Assembly: GCA_038277395.1 (NCBI GenBank) | Contig: CM076190.1 | Location: 130,602,197-130,666,196, forward strand | Length of the DNA: 64,000 nucleotides | Direction: 5' to 3' | Origin: Dryocosmus kuriphilus | Lineage: Eukaryota > Arthropoda > Insecta > Hymenoptera > Cynipidae | In this document: positions 22,060 to 33,379 of the stretch, piece by piece | Layout of the letters: every line of letters begins with the position of its first letter | How positions within the stretch are numbered: the first letter of the stretch is position 1 | Made by a program: the position numbers and the translations under genes | The notes under the pieces: model-generated | Seen by the model: the letters and a program-made list of their open reading frames with translations, nothing else | What the model was told of the DNA's origin: nothing | The model's database searches: none

Positions 22060-22718
22060 GGTTCATTCTACGTCAAATTAACAACCAAAAATTTGATTGG
22101 GCTGACAAATTTTTTCCTTGTTCTAAAAACGAAAAAAAGTGACACGTATTTTTACTTTTTAATATGATATGGATATTTTTTGAAATATCGATTATTTTAT
22201 TTTTCAACTAAAGAAAAACAATTTTTTTCAAATGCTTCGCAAATCGCCTAATTGCAAGTCGTGCGCTTGGTCACATTATAAATAATAATTCGAAAAGTAT
22301 TCAACGGTCTACTTTTAAATTTGGAGATAATATCTTAGACACTATGATAACAAATTACAGAAAATATCATCTAATTCGGAAAGGTCTCTTTCGAATTATT
22401 CGAAATTGTTTACGAAATTGTTTTACAAAAATTACCTTTCGAATTAATATTTCATGGTTCGAATATGTACTTTAAAGTAAAATCTATCGCACGTTTCACC
22501 CTAAAATGCCGAAATTTTTTTTGAAAAATGGGCGATTTGTGAAGCATTTGAAAAAAATTGCTTTTCTGGAGTCGAAAAATTAAAAAATCGATATCTCAAG
22601 AAATATCCATATCACATTAAGAAGAAAAAATGCGTGTCATTTATTTTGCCTCTAGAACAAGGAAAAAAATTGTCAGCCCAATAAACATTTTGGTTGTGAA
22701 TTTGACGTGGAATGAACC
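22060..22718. mobile_element. Foldback MITE with ~190 bp arms
   Basis: Left arm GGTTCATTCTACGTCAAATT mirrors the right end AATTTGACGTGGAATGAACC. Pairing continues through the GGGCTGACAAATTTTTTCC, ATATGGATATTTTTTGAAAT and GCTTCGCAAATCGCC blocks and their complements. The arms are about 190 bases with a ~280 base middle. Both flanks are AT-repeat (ATATAT), so a target duplication is possible but cannot be told from the context. No coding. Confidence 0.7.
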
Positions 22719-22784
22719 ATATATAATATAATAAATATATAATATATATTATATAACACAAATTGATGTCATATTTTTCGACCA

Positions 22785-23235
22785 AGATTGTAGTAATAAA
22801 ATAATTGTAAGTTTTCGGTTTTTTGGTCAATTCATTAACGTGCCTACATAACGTAAGGCCTCATCAGGTTATTGGGTATCCCAGTCATACATAAAAAAGT
22901 ATGTAACGATAATTAAATTTTTGCTCGTGAATATTTTAATATTTTAATATTTTAATATTACTACATATTTCAAATTTCAATATTTCAAACACCCATGGCA
23001 ATGGTAGGTTTATCATGTGTTGGCCCACAAAAATTAATTATTTAAATATAAACTGCCTTATCGTCGGTGAAATTGAAATATTCATGAGCAAAAATTGAAT
23101 TATCGTTACACTTTTTTTTATGTATGACTGGGCTATCCAATAACCTAATGATGCCTTAAGTTATGTAGGCGAAACGTTGTTCTTAAAACGTTAATAAATT
23201 GACCAAAAACCGAAAACTTACAATCATTTATTATA
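22785..23235. mobile_element. Palindromic repeat with hammerhead-like motifs in each arm
   Basis: The left arm (GATTGTAGTAATAAAATAAT, then TTTGGTCAATTCATTAACG and GCCTACATAACGTAAGGC) is mirrored by the right arm (GCCTTAAGTTATGTAGGC, then AACGTTAATAAATTGACC and a TTACAATCATTTATT segment). Each arm contains a string close to a hammerhead ribozyme core. Right arm, plus strand: CTAATGAT, a GCCT/AGGC stem, then GAAAC at 23171-23175. Left arm, minus strand: CTGATGAG with the same stem, but the GAAAC box lost. Such cores are known from Penelope-like elements. Confidence 0.55.
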
Positions 23236-23584
23236 TGATGTAATGTATAAATATATTATAAAATATAATTTAATAAAAAAAGGCTTATAAATGCTAAATC
23301 TATCTCTAGTTAATAACTTCCTGTTTATTTATTTAAAAAAATTTTTTTGGACTTGTAGTTAATAGCTAGTGAATATGACTATTCAAATAGTGACTTTCCA
23401 CTATTCAATACTAGAAATTTTACCTGTAAAAACCACTATTTGCTTAGTGAAAATCACTAATTCCTTTAGTAGAATATTTTCACTAATTGAATTAGTAGTT
23501 TTTCACTATTTCATAGTGACCGAATTATCGATAATTTAATTAGTGAAATTTCACTATCAAATATTGATTTTTCACTATTTCAGA

Positions 23585-23745
23585 TTTAGAGAGTAAAGAA
23601 TTTAATTTCTATGAAAGAACATTTGTTGAAATGATTTATATCAAGAAGGAGGGTAGTAATGCTTTAAACAAAATTACAGATTTACAATTTTATAACCCTG
23701 CTTATAACTCAATTTTAAATAATATTTGCTAATGGAATCTTATTT
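23585..23745 (+). pseudogene. Penelope-like element, C-terminal end after the insertion
   Basis: The frame resumes with ESKEFNFYERTFVEMIYIKK and continues NKITDLQFYNPAYNSILNN before a stop near 23731. This is the usual end of a Penelope endonuclease region (a F-EM-YI followed by NP-YNSIL). Together with 18640-20427 it shows that the 3.2 kb element inserted into a pre-existing copy. Confidence 0.7.
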
Positions 23746-24780
23746 AAATTTTACCACCATTACGTTTTGATGTCTCTTTGTGTTATCTCTCTCTTACAAA
23801 TGTCCACCATCTTGGGAGCACTCAATCCTTGACAGGATGGCCTGGTACGTTTGTACCTTTCCTCCAAAAATCTTTTCAAAAAAATAAAATTTTTTGAATT
23901 TTTTGTCTGCTTCAATGACTGCTTATTATATATTATCTCGATTTCTTTCCAAAATTTTCTTTTCAAGGTAATTCATTATAATTAATTATATTTTCTAATT
24001 TTTGAAATCCTAAACTCTTTTACTATAAATAATTCACAATTGTTACTCTATTTCATATTTTGTCGAATATAGGTTGATCAGATGTTGGTTTTTTTGTTTT
24101 TCTCTGGTTAACTCACAAAATCTATGATTACATAACCTATGGCCACTATGTCGCTCCAAAATTGTCTGACACAATTATGTTTACCTCAATGACGTTTTAA
24201 AAATGTTTAAATATTCAATGTATCTTCATTAATTCTAGGTAAGTTTTTTTACAGATCACGTTTTCCGTTCAAATATATATATATACTGCTGATCTCTATT
24301 CTACTTCTATGTAATTCTTTGTTAGATTAATCTTGAAATTTGTATCTGATGAGGTCGCTTAGACGAGCGACGAAACGTCACGCTTAAACTTGAAATTGTC
24401 TGGAAGTTGTAACAGAAATGTTACATGGCTGCCCGAGCGACGGAACCCTGCGCCGAACCCGCCCGGGAATCCACGAGGGATCGCGTGCGTGTGGCTGGCG
24501 GCGGCTCGCGTCGTTCGGGCAGTCATGAGTCGTTCTCCGGTCCGAGTGTCAAGTCTCCGTTTAGTCGGGCATTAGAGTCAGTCCAGTTCGGTTGAGTGAG
24601 TCGTCGTCCTCAGGTCAGAGGGAGTCTTGTTGCGCCTCGTGGTGGCTCCACTGTTAGTCTGTTTTACCACTGTGTCTCGCCTACCCGCTGTCGGGATCCT
24701 CGTCGCAATTCTTGTGGAAAGATATCCACTGAATATTTTTTTGTGCATAAACCGTCGTTCTAATCACGCAAAGTAAGTTT
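23746..24780 (+). repeat. Probable Penelope 3' region and GC-rich terminal segment
   Basis: AT-rich untranslated-looking DNA to about 24330, then the hammerhead core at 24346, then an abruptly GC-rich block (24400-24700) with CGAGCGACGG, GCCCGGGAATCC and GTGGCTGGCGGCGGCTCGCG. Penelope-like elements carry hammerhead motifs in their terminal repeats, so this is plausibly the downstream repeat in the same orientation. The 61-codon open frame in the GC-rich block has no homology that I recognise and is not called as a gene. Confidence 0.4.
24346..24376 (+). ncRNA. Hammerhead ribozyme core motif
   Basis: CTGATGA (24346-24352), then a perfect six-pair stem GTCGCT (24354-24359) with AGCGAC (24366-24371) closing a six-base loop, then GAAAC (24372-24376). 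This order and spacing are those of the conserved hammerhead core. Stems I and III and the cleavage-site triplet could not be paired with certainty, so activity is not implied. Its position just downstream of a Penelope-like element, on the same strand, fits the known association. Confidence 0.6.
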
Positions 24781-24789
24781 TATTAAAGC

Positions 24790-27436
24790 TATGTTTTTCA
24801 CAACCCTGCCTTGTTTTATTGTGTTTCACCCGATTCTTGGCGTCCACCTCCTAATCCCTTCCCTGGTTAAGAGTCCTGCTCTACAAAGTGTTGTCTTATT
24901 AAATAATACCGTTTCTTATCCCGGACGTAAAAAAATTACTGAGGACTTCTCATCTCTCCTCTTTTTTTCCAATTATCCACGAATAATTATAAGATTCTAG
25001 TTCAATACAAGAAGTAATGCACTTAGTGATAAATCCATTCAAAATACCCACGTCAAAATTTATATGGGAATTGCAGGAATGTTTATGTCTTACAGAACAT
25101 TTATTAAATATTAATAATAACTTCTAACATTGCATTTAGATCTAGTAGTTAAGCATGCCAGTCTGCCGCGCCTAAATGTCCAGCACCTGAACGCCTCGCG
25201 GCGCGGCGCGGCATCAAAACGTCGTCCCGCGTCCAAACGGCGACGTCCAAACATCGTGTACCCATTTTTTTATCTTTATTGAAAGAATGAGAAGGCAATA
25301 TTGTCGAACTGACAAAAAGCCTACGTCACCTCCACCAAAACAACATGTTTTCAAGTTACTGCTTCAAAATAAGAAAGAAAGAAATAAAAGCATAATTATG
25401 TAGACACAATCTATTAAAATGAGTTTGTGATTTTTTAAACATTCGATTAGTGAAATACTGAAATAATACTATTTCATTTATATCACATTTACAAATAGTT
25501 TTTCCGAAATTTTGGAAATAACTCTTTCCGAATGTTTAACAAATTTTTTTTTGATGAAAGTATTGCTTTTTTTTTAATACAAGTGTTAAAAATTCTACAC
25601 TGAAAATAAAGGGGCACGTATTTCACCGTTTGACCAAAATTTTTTTTTGACTATTTACAATCATTTGAAGATGACCTGAGATTTCTCAAAAATTGACAGA
25701 ATTTTCTTTTTAAATGGAGTTTCTTCCAAACATTCATATGTACTTAAAAATTTCTTTTTTTTTATTCGATGAGAGAACCTTTCCTCTTTCAAATGATAGC
25801 AGAAAGGTATTTGAAGTTTCAAATTTTCAGGATAATGATTTTTTTCACGTATTTCAATTTTTTGTCGACATTTCTTTATCGAATCAATTTTTACATCTGC
25901 GAATTTATTTATTATAGTGTAGAAATGATTTAAGAAAACCTTTATTGAAAAAAGAAATGTTGATATATAAAGTAACGTAGAATATAATTTTTGTTTTCAA
26001 AACTCGATGTTTTGAAGATACTCAAAAGTATTACAAAGTCGTAAATGTTTTTCCTGTTATCATTTTTAGAGGTCATTTAGGAAGCAAAAAATCATGTAAT
26101 TTAATGTAATAAATTTTCTATTCGTGAGTAATTTCGATGTTTTTATATAGTCTTTTTATATTCATATATCGAATTTCCGGTGAGACTAGCAAGGTCGTTC
26201 ATCAAAGTTATATTAGTGGAAAAAAAACTGAATAATTTTCGCACGTAGATTTCGTCGTCACCATCGACAATAATTATAAACATTTTTTTTCTTATCAGAA
26301 TATCTACTAAGATTCGGCTTTTGGATTTAAAAATACAAACTTTGGAAAATTCAAAAGAATTTTCCTATTGGTTCCAAAATTATCGAAAATTTTTTTATTA
26401 ACTGTTTCTACTAGTAAACAGTAATAGAAAGTTAGGAAATAAAGCAACTGTTACATTTTTTGGTGAGAAGTAATTTTTATGACAAAAATGATGTATTTCG
26501 TTGTTATTGCAATCTTTCATTGTTGAAAATTCAACTATTTGGTTGAAAATTAAACTATTTTTGATTCAAAATTTATTTTTGTTTATTGAAAGTTTCTATT
26601 TTTAAGGTTAATAATTCGGGTTTAGTTCCGAATAGTGGTTACCTCTGATTCATTTGGCACTACGTATACTTACGTATTTTGATGCGCTGATAATAATGAG
26701 TAAATAATGGGAATTTCGAAAAATATTTCAAATAAAAGTTGTAGCGCATAAAAAATACATCTTTTGTGTTCAGTACATTTTTTCTCTAAAACCATCTTTT
26801 ACCAAGAAAAACAAGATTTTCCGAAAATGAGCCTAGCGATAAAAATTTGTATTTAGTAATTCTCTATGGCAATTAGGTAAATTAGATTCTTTATTAATTG
26901 TATTAAATATACCATTCTACTTTGTGAATTTTAGATTTCATCGAGGCGCATATTTTATGATGTATTAATTTTTATCGTACAGGTGATAGTTTTCTAGAAA
27001 AAGATAGACAAAGTTTAGAAGTTGTAATAGGGTGGGGTACGATAAGGGCCTGGGCTTTCTTCAGCGTCCGCGCTTTTGGTATATAAGGAGGGCTGTTAAC
27101 TGTGCATCCTCATGATTGCATTGTCAAGAGATGATGATTGGTCAATTCTGGAAGATTACTCAGATTGTGCGATTGTCAAGAGAGATCGATTCTGCCTGGA
27201 ATGACCAGACCTGTACCATATCTCGCTCTGTTTCTCAGTTGACGTAGTTGACTGACTCATCAAGAGGATTCTCGATAGATTATTCTGCTTCTGTCAAGCG
27301 TATTGAATCTATCATCGATTGATGAATAATCTTGTTATTCAAACATGTCTGATAATTCAGTGTTAAAATTAAAATTTAAAATTTAAATTCAGTGTAGCTA
27401 TAAGATAGAAAATTGTAAAAGCACTCTAGATTATCA
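24790..27436. other. Intergenic DNA with a GC patch and one dispersed-repeat fragment
   Basis: Mostly AT-rich with no gene. At 25160-25260 there is a GC-rich patch with repeated GTCCAAACG/GACGTCCAAAC and GCGGCGCGGCGCGGC strings. At 25273-25420 a diverged copy of the block AATGAGAAGGCAATATTG is followed by CCTACGTCAC, as in the secreted-gene 5' flanks. The stretch 27030-27430 is less AT-rich (GGGTGGGGTACGATAAGG, TATATAAGGAGG near 27081) and could be the 5' region of the following LINE or an unrelated remnant. Confidence 0.4.
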
Positions 27437-27712
27437 GTCTTTTTTGGGTTCGTTGCACGGCCAATTTAGGGGTAAGGCAAAGTTCGAGTTGCTTTGTAGG
27501 CGTTGGTATACTTCGCGTGCTCGCAAGCACTGCCATCGTTAATAAAACTACGGATCGATCTGAAATAACCTTGCATGTACTCTTTGTAGCAAGATTGTGC
27601 AAGTGAGCGTTTTAAAAGGACGAAGAAAAATCTCATTGTAACTCTACGCCAACGCCAGGAAGGCGGCTCGGAGGCATTATGCCTCTGGAGCACGAAGAAA
27701 AGATGGACGACC

Positions 27713-29070
27713 ATGGCTTCACCATCGCGTCATCAAAGAAGCCGACGGCGCCAATCCGCTACTTCCATAGATGGAAGCAGTAAGACGTCTATGACGTCCA
27801 TTATAAACATGTCCCCTTCTTGCAAGCCCGATTCAGTTAGACGAAATGTACCATCGGGTTCAAGCGCTAAGACCACCCAAGTAAAATCAGGGCTGGGCAA
27901 AATTCCCCCCATAAATGTGCTAGTGGATAAGACCAATCATCCCTACGCCGTCCTGCATAAACTCTTGAAAAAATCGACCCAATTTAAGCCCATAGTCTAT
28001 AACGTGGGCTCCAACATCTACTCCGTTCGCGTTTCCTACTTAGAGGACTACCGGACAGTCATTTCTAACTTAGAAAAGGAAGGATTCGAGTACTATTTGT
28101 ACAAGAACATAGAATCAGCCCCTGTTAAACTCGTCATTAGAAATATCCCGATTTTTCTCCCTGAAGATTCAGTACTTGCTGAACTACAGGAAGAAGGATT
28201 TACAATCACTACCATCAGTCGGATGGGAAACCGACAATCTAGAAAAGCCCTGCCTATGATTTTTCTTACGGTCCCAAATTCGCCGCAGGCAAAAGATCTT
28301 CTAAACCTACAGTCCCTGGCGTTTATAGGAATAAAAGTGGAGCCCTATGCTAAACCAAAGGAAACCCCTCAGTGTTTCAACTGCCAGAGGTTCCACGATG
28401 TTTCCGACATGCGCCATGCTACCCCACGTTGCGTCAAATATGGAGGCTCGTAGCGTAGCTCAAGCTGCGAAAAAGACCCGCAAGCTCCGGCCACTTGCGC
28501 TAACTGCTCGGAAGATCATCCCGCCAACTATCGAGGCTGTTCTGCGTTTAAGAAAGCCTCCAGAAATCAAAACTCCAGTCATAATCAAAACAAAAATAAA
28601 TTAATAACCTCAGATGTCAAAAAAGTAAAAAATGAAGTAACTCAAAATAAAGAGCCTACTCCACAAACTACACGGACGCAAAGCTCTCCGCAAAAGCAGG
28701 CACGCCCCGTTTTCACCCCCCCTCCGCAAAATGTACTGATTTTTTTCAGCACAACTGAAGCGTCTACGACATAATTTCTGCCAAGAGCGATCAATTCTAA
28801 ACCTAGGCAGTCAACTAAAAAACTGCAAAATAATACACAAGTTAAAACATCCAACGCCGTGTTAAAAATCACTCCACAGACTAGAGTCACTCCAGTAGCC
28901 GCGCCTACTCACACTGCTTTATCCCAAATAATAAAAATCAACTTAATAAGCCTTTTAAATCGCGCGACGACCTTGAAAACCGATATAATGGGGGGGGGGG
29001 GGGGGGGATGAATCTAACCGAAGCAATAAATTCAACCGCCGAGATTATAAATAATATATTAACACTCGCT
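27713..29070 (+). pseudogene. Jockey-type LINE ORF1, Gag-like with zinc knuckles
   Basis: The frame opens at ATG 27713 (MASPSRHQRSRRRQ). It continues with a nucleic-acid-binding region VLHKLLKKSTQFKPIVYNVG and SNLEKEGFEYYLY, then KLVIRNIPIF (the PRE_C2HC-type domain seen in Jockey and X-element ORF1), and the first zinc knuckle CFNCQRFHDVSDMRHATPRC. An in-frame TAG at 28451-28453 interrupts it. The same frame then carries the second knuckle, CANCSEDHPANYRGC, and a glutamine- and lysine-rich tail. A G tract near 28988 and further shifts follow. ORF1 packages LINE RNA; here it is defective. Confidence 0.75.
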
Positions 29071-29078
29071 ATCGAAAA

Positions 29079-30997
29079 TGGCCACCTCCAATAATAACGT
29101 ATTAAAAATTATTTTTTGTAACGCACAGGGTTTCTATGAAAAAAGACATGAACTAGCTACTTATCTCTATCGAAATAGTATAAATATATGCCTGCTCAGG
29201 GAAGCTTAACTCCGCGAATCCCTACGAGTCAATCTTATACGTGGCTATAAATCTTACAGGAGCAACACTAATAGGGGAACCGCCATTTTAATTGAAGAAA
29301 ATATTGAACATCATGAACTAAAAATACCCGAACTAGAAACTCTCGAAGCTACTGCTATTCAAATGAAAATACATGGAAATCCGTACGCTATCGTATCGCT
29401 ATATCAAACTTGCTCTAAAGCATTTACAAAAAATGATTGCAGTAAAATGTTTAAACTTGCACCCTCGATTATTGCTGCAGGCGGCTTCAACGCGAAACAT
29501 CTAGCTTGGAATAGCAGAACAACTAACAAGACCGGAAAGCAATTATTTCAATTCATAACGGACAAAAATCTGTCTGCCTCCGCAACAGATTCACATACCT
29601 TTTTTCCCCATAATACTAAACATAAATCGGACCTCATTGACTTCGCAATAACTAAAAATAATTACTTTAATCATGACACTACATTATAAACGAACTAGAC
29701 TCAGATCATCGACCAATTTTACTTAGCCTCCATACAAAATGTGAAAAAATCTCCGGTTGCACCTCGCTACAATTTTGCCAAAGCAAACTGGCAGACTTTC
29801 ACATCGACCCTGGAATCTCAACTAGATTTAGAACCAACATTACTAAATTCAACTATAATAGATCAAGCTGTAGCAAATCTCACTCTTAATATAAAAACTG
29901 CTATTTAAACTTCAGTCCTTCAGACTGCATTTAATGAATACGATCCGCCCCTCAGCCCTGAGATTCAAGAACTCATCAACACTCGTAACAAGCTTTGTAA
30001 TAAACATCAGAAAACTAAAAACCCAATTCTAAAAAATACGATTAACCATTTTCAAAAACCATTGCTGTAAAAGATATTGCACACAGGTGATATAATTGGA
30101 ATACAGTAGTCGGAAAGCTAGAGATCAAAGATAACTCCATTTGGCGCATGACGAAAGCCCTTACAAAATCGCGAACTAATATTCCCCTCTCAAAAAATCC
30201 GATCAAACCTTTGCACTTTCTTCCAGCGATAAAGCGAACCTACTAGCAGATAATTATGAAAGTAACTTCTCGCCACATGATGAACCATCAGACCTGCAAC
30301 ATATCATTGAATGTGAAAAAAATTGTTTCCGAGTACCTCAAAAGCCCCAGTACTGATAATTTAAAAAAAAATAACCGCAAAAGAAATAACCAAACAGATT
30401 AAAACTACTAAAAACAATAAAGCGCCCGGTCCTGACTTAATTTCAAATCTAGTTCTTAAAATCTTCCGGTCTCGTGCCTCACTCTACTTGCTATTACTTT
30501 CAACGCATGTCTACAACTTAGCTATTTTCCCGACTTCTGGAAAATGGCCCATATTGTAGTTTTTTAGAGAAAAGGCAAAGGTCCATATCATACAACTAGC
30601 TATAGATCCATTAGCCTTTTAAATACAATGAGCAACATTTTTGAAAAAATAATTCTCTCCCGTATAAATTGTCACCTCGAGAAAAACAGCATCCACAAAC
30701 CGCAAAAATACGGCTTCAGGAAAGGTCAATCCACTTAGCACATGATGCTCAGGCTCGCAGAAGCCATTATATTAAATTTCAATCGGAAAAAGCATACTGG
30801 AGCTGTCTTCCTCGATATGGCAAAGGCCTTTGACAGTGTCTGGCACATAGGCCTACTCAGAAAACTTATTACATACAGTTTTCCAACAGGGCCCATTTTC
30901 TTTATTCATTCGTGTCTAAATAATAGAAAAAATTCTCAGTCAAATTACAGAACACACTCTCAAGCGAAAGGCCTTGCCGAGCTGGTGTCCCCCAAGG
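29079..30997 (+). pseudogene. Jockey-type LINE ORF2, endonuclease and RT, first part
   Basis: From ATG 29079 the frame begins with an NVLKIIFCNAQGF stretch, an endonuclease-type start, but stops at about 29207. Later pieces supply AGGFNAKHLAWNSR (endonuclease core, near 29475), KSDLIDFAI near 29625, and RT blocks: KAPGPDLISN near 30420, YRSISLLNTMSN near 30600, FLDMAKAFDSVWH (motif A) near 30805 and the GVPQG site at about 30985. At least six stops or shifts are present. The reading ends where the Tc1 element inserted at a TA dinucleotide. Confidence 0.75.
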
Positions 30998-30999
30998 TA

Positions 31000-32266
31000 C
31001 AGTCTGTTTCACAAGAAAGAATACGCGTTTTCTCGAAAAGTTTTAAAGAAAACTTTATTTTTCTTTTGTCGCATGAAAAAACGCTTTAAAAATTAGGGAG
31101 AACTTACCCTAATAAATGGTCCAATCGCTATTATTCTCGATAATGGCCTGGCATCTTCTGGGCATGCTCTCGACTAATTTTTCAGAATATTCTAAAGATA
31201 GAGAGCGCCACACCTCTCTAATTCGTCGAGAGAGCTGCTTGAGGGTGAATACACGCCTTCCTGCAAGTTTTCTCTTAACGACACTCCACACATTTTCAAT
31301 CGGATTGGCATCAGGAGATTGTGAAGGCCAGGCCAATGTGACGACGCCATTTTCAGCTTTCCAGTTCTTGCAGAGGCGACTGCAATGTTTGGGATCGTTG
31401 TCCTCTTGAAGGATACAAACCTCATTATTGGCTCCAAACATCTTTTCTGCAGACCTCAGAAGACCATGCTTGTAGATTTTGACCATTTTTTCCGCTTTCA
31501 GGTTCTCAGTGAACAGCTCTAAACAGCCGAAACCGCGCTGTGAGAAGCATCCCCAAACATGGATCTTTACTGGGTGTTTAACAGTTCGCTGGAGGAACCG
31601 CTCACCTTTGCCTGACCAGGCACGTTTTATTGGAACCCATGCCCAAAAGGATGCTTCGTCGGAAAAAATCACATTTGACCAATCGCGATCATTATTTTCC
31701 ATAGCCCATGACAGCTGTTTTTGCATGTGCACTTCTGAGAGCAGGGGTTTCTGCCTCGTGCTACGGTACTGGATGTTTGCCTCAGCTAATCTGCCATTTA
31801 TGGTGTTTATACTAACGTCTAATTCCTTTTCCGCTAGCTTAGCCTTGGGTTCGCGCAGCCGTAGAGTGGGGTTGCGCTTGAATAGTGCGATGATCCCCTT
31901 ATCCTCCTTGCTGGACGTTGCTCGCGTTTCGCCTTTTCCTGGAAGATCATCGACAGCTTTTGTGTCCCTATACCGCTCCACCCAATTTTCCACGAAGTAC
32001 TTCGACCTTTTAAGCACTTTAGCAGCAGCTGAGTATGAAAGTTTTGGTCCGTGTGCATTGCTGCACAAAAACACAGCTTCGAACCGTTTAGCGTATATTG
32101 CACTCATGGCGCAAACTTGTTCACTATCCGACACTTCGAATGAGACTGAAACAAGTTGACAGTTTCGCTCTTGCCCTTGAAACATATAGTCAGGTCAAAA
32201 AAGAAACGAACAAATATCTTCAAAACTTTTGGAGAAAACGCGTATTCTTTCTTGTGGAACAGGCTG
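31000..32266 (-). mobile_element. Tc1-family DNA transposon, 1267 bp
   Basis: The terminal inverted repeats begin CAGTCTGTTTCACAAGAAAG on the left and, inverted, CAGCCTGTTCCACAAGAAAG on the right. Both continue AATACGCGTTTTCTC, about 35 bases with three mismatches. TA dinucleotides flank it (30998-30999 and 32267-32268), the standard Tc1/mariner target duplication. Removing the element and one TA puts the LINE GVPQG site back in register with its following ILG and YVND residues, so the insertion point is clear. It contains one long transposase gene on the minus strand. Confidence 0.9.
31109..32185 (-). CDS. Tc1-family transposase, DD34E, uninterrupted
   Basis: 358 codons from the first ATG; a more typical start is Met27 (MSAIYAKRF), giving 332 residues, close to the usual 340 of Tc1 transposases. 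An N-terminal paired-like helix-turn-helix region (about residues 40-110) has SAAAKVLKRSKYFVENWVER. The catalytic triad is Asp176 in VIFSDEASF, Asp262 in LQEDNDPKH and Glu297 in NPIENVW, with exactly 34 residues between the last two. The WPSQSPDANPIENVW signature is present. The enzyme cuts and pastes the element at TA sites. No stop or frameshift is seen, unlike almost every other transposon protein in this window, so it may still be active or only recently silenced. Confidence 0.9.
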   Translation of the reverse strand: MFQGQERNCQLVSVSFEVSDSEQVCAMSAIYAKRFEAVFLCSNAHGPKLSYSAAAKVLKRSKYFVENWVERYRDTKAVDDLPGKGETRATSSKEDKGIIALFKRNPTLRLREPKAKLAEKELDVSINTINGRLAEANIQYRSTRQKPLLSEVHMQKQLSWAMENNDRDWSNVIFSDEASFWAWVPIKRAWSGKGERFLQRTVKHPVKIHVWGCFSQRGFGCLELFTENLKAEKMVKIYKHGLLRSAEKMFGANNEVCILQEDNDPKHCSRLCKNWKAENGVVTLAWPSQSPDANPIENVWSVVKRKLAGRRVFTLKQLSRRIREVWRSLSLEYSEKLVESMPRRCQAIIENNSDWTIY

Positions 32267-32268
32267 TA

Positions 32269-33175
32269 ATATCCTCGGACGTGTTTTCTTTATTATATAC
32301 GTAAACGATATCCCCGATGTTCCTGAAGCTTCCATTGGAATATACGCAGACGACACTGCACTATTTACTTCTTCCTGGTCAATTCACAAAATCATAAAAC
32401 TGCTTAATAATGCTCTTAAAATTATTGAGGTATGGACTAAACTTTGGAGAATAAAAATTAACGTTTCAAAATCAGAATAAATTCTTTTCTCAGTTAGAAG
32501 GCCAGTCAAAATACATCCACCGCAAATGTTTAATGAATCAATTGAGTGGAAAATTTCCGTAAAATACTTAGGAGGTAAGCTCCATAAACGTCTCAATTGG
32601 AAAGAACATATTCAGGACACTAAAGGAAAAGCTCTCGGAGTTATCTCGCGCCTACATCCTATTGTCAATTGACATTCAAGTCTAAAACCTGACCATGCGA
32701 TCATAATGTATAAAATGTTTATACGACCTATCATAACCTACGCCTGTACAATCTGGGGTGGTGCGTCAAAAAGTAATATTAACCAGATCCAGATAATTCA
32801 AAACAAATTTCTCAGACGCATCACCAAGGCACCCAGCTATACAAAAAATACAGTTTTATATTAGGAATTTCAACTACCTTATATTTCAGATTATATTAAA
32901 GAAACTGCTACTAAATTCTATGATTCTGCATCACTATCGCCCCTTGAACAGATTTACTCCTTAGGGAAATATAAATATGACCCACTTCGCAAGCATGCGA
33001 TGTCAAAAGGCTTTCTCATGAAATAAGTCACCCAGACGGGGGGTGTGGGGTCGACGCAGCACCGAGACATGCCTCAATGCTGAGTCGACCTGCCACCCTA
33101 GACCTGGCTGCAATCTTCACTTTCGACCCCAGCAAACCCTCTCCTTTATTTTTCTTTACTTCTATAATATAAAAT
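32269..33175 (+). pseudogene. Jockey-type LINE ORF2, RT end and 3' region
   Basis: After the Tc1 insertion the RT continues with FFIIYVNDIPD and IGIYADDTALF (catalytic YADD, near 32336). KINVSKSE comes next, interrupted by a stop at 32478-32480, then the thumb region (KYLGGKLHKRLNWKEH) and a C-terminal tail to about 33023. Two further stops occur. The 3' untranslated part contains a GC-rich piece (CCCAGACGGGGGGTGTGGG) and an AT-rich end near 33175. The element's exact 3' end and target duplication were not resolved. Confidence 0.7.
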
Positions 33176-33379
33176 AATATCTTAGATTATTGCGGTTTTT
33201 TCCCTTCTTGAGGGCTTTTTCCTACACATTAACGTCACTTCTACTCTCTGCCATGTCAAATTTCTCTCAGATTGTGTAATAGTGCCCGAACGGGTACTGC
33301 ACAACACTTCCTTTCAGTTAGTATCATTCTTTGGGGAAGTCAACCACCGCGGGTGTGCGGGCGGCGCGGGTGCGCGGGT

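Larger units (their letters stand above)
20428..23584. mobile_element. 3.2 kb inverted-repeat element inserted in the Penelope element
   Basis: The ends are CTCTAAAATTGAAATAGTGAAA on the left (about 20421) and, inverted, CTCTAAATCTGAAATAGTGAAA on the right (about 23600). Roughly 170 bases at each end are built of short TAGTGAAA/TTTCACTA units in both orientations. Inside are a GC-rich patch near 20600, two ~170 base direct repeats (20730-20990), a Lys/Glu codon-like inverted repeat near 21040-21200, two exons of a captured gene and two nested foldback MITEs. No transposase is recognised. The exact target duplication is not resolved because both flanks resemble the terminal repeat. Confidence 0.6.

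Noticed and set aside
24390..24575. 61-codon open frame in a GC-rich block
   Set aside because: Follows a hammerhead core in a probable Penelope terminal segment; openness is explained by high GC and no family is recognisable.
31479..32159. 226-codon plus-strand open frame
   Set aside because: Antisense to the Tc1 transposase, which has all catalytic motifs on the minus strand.
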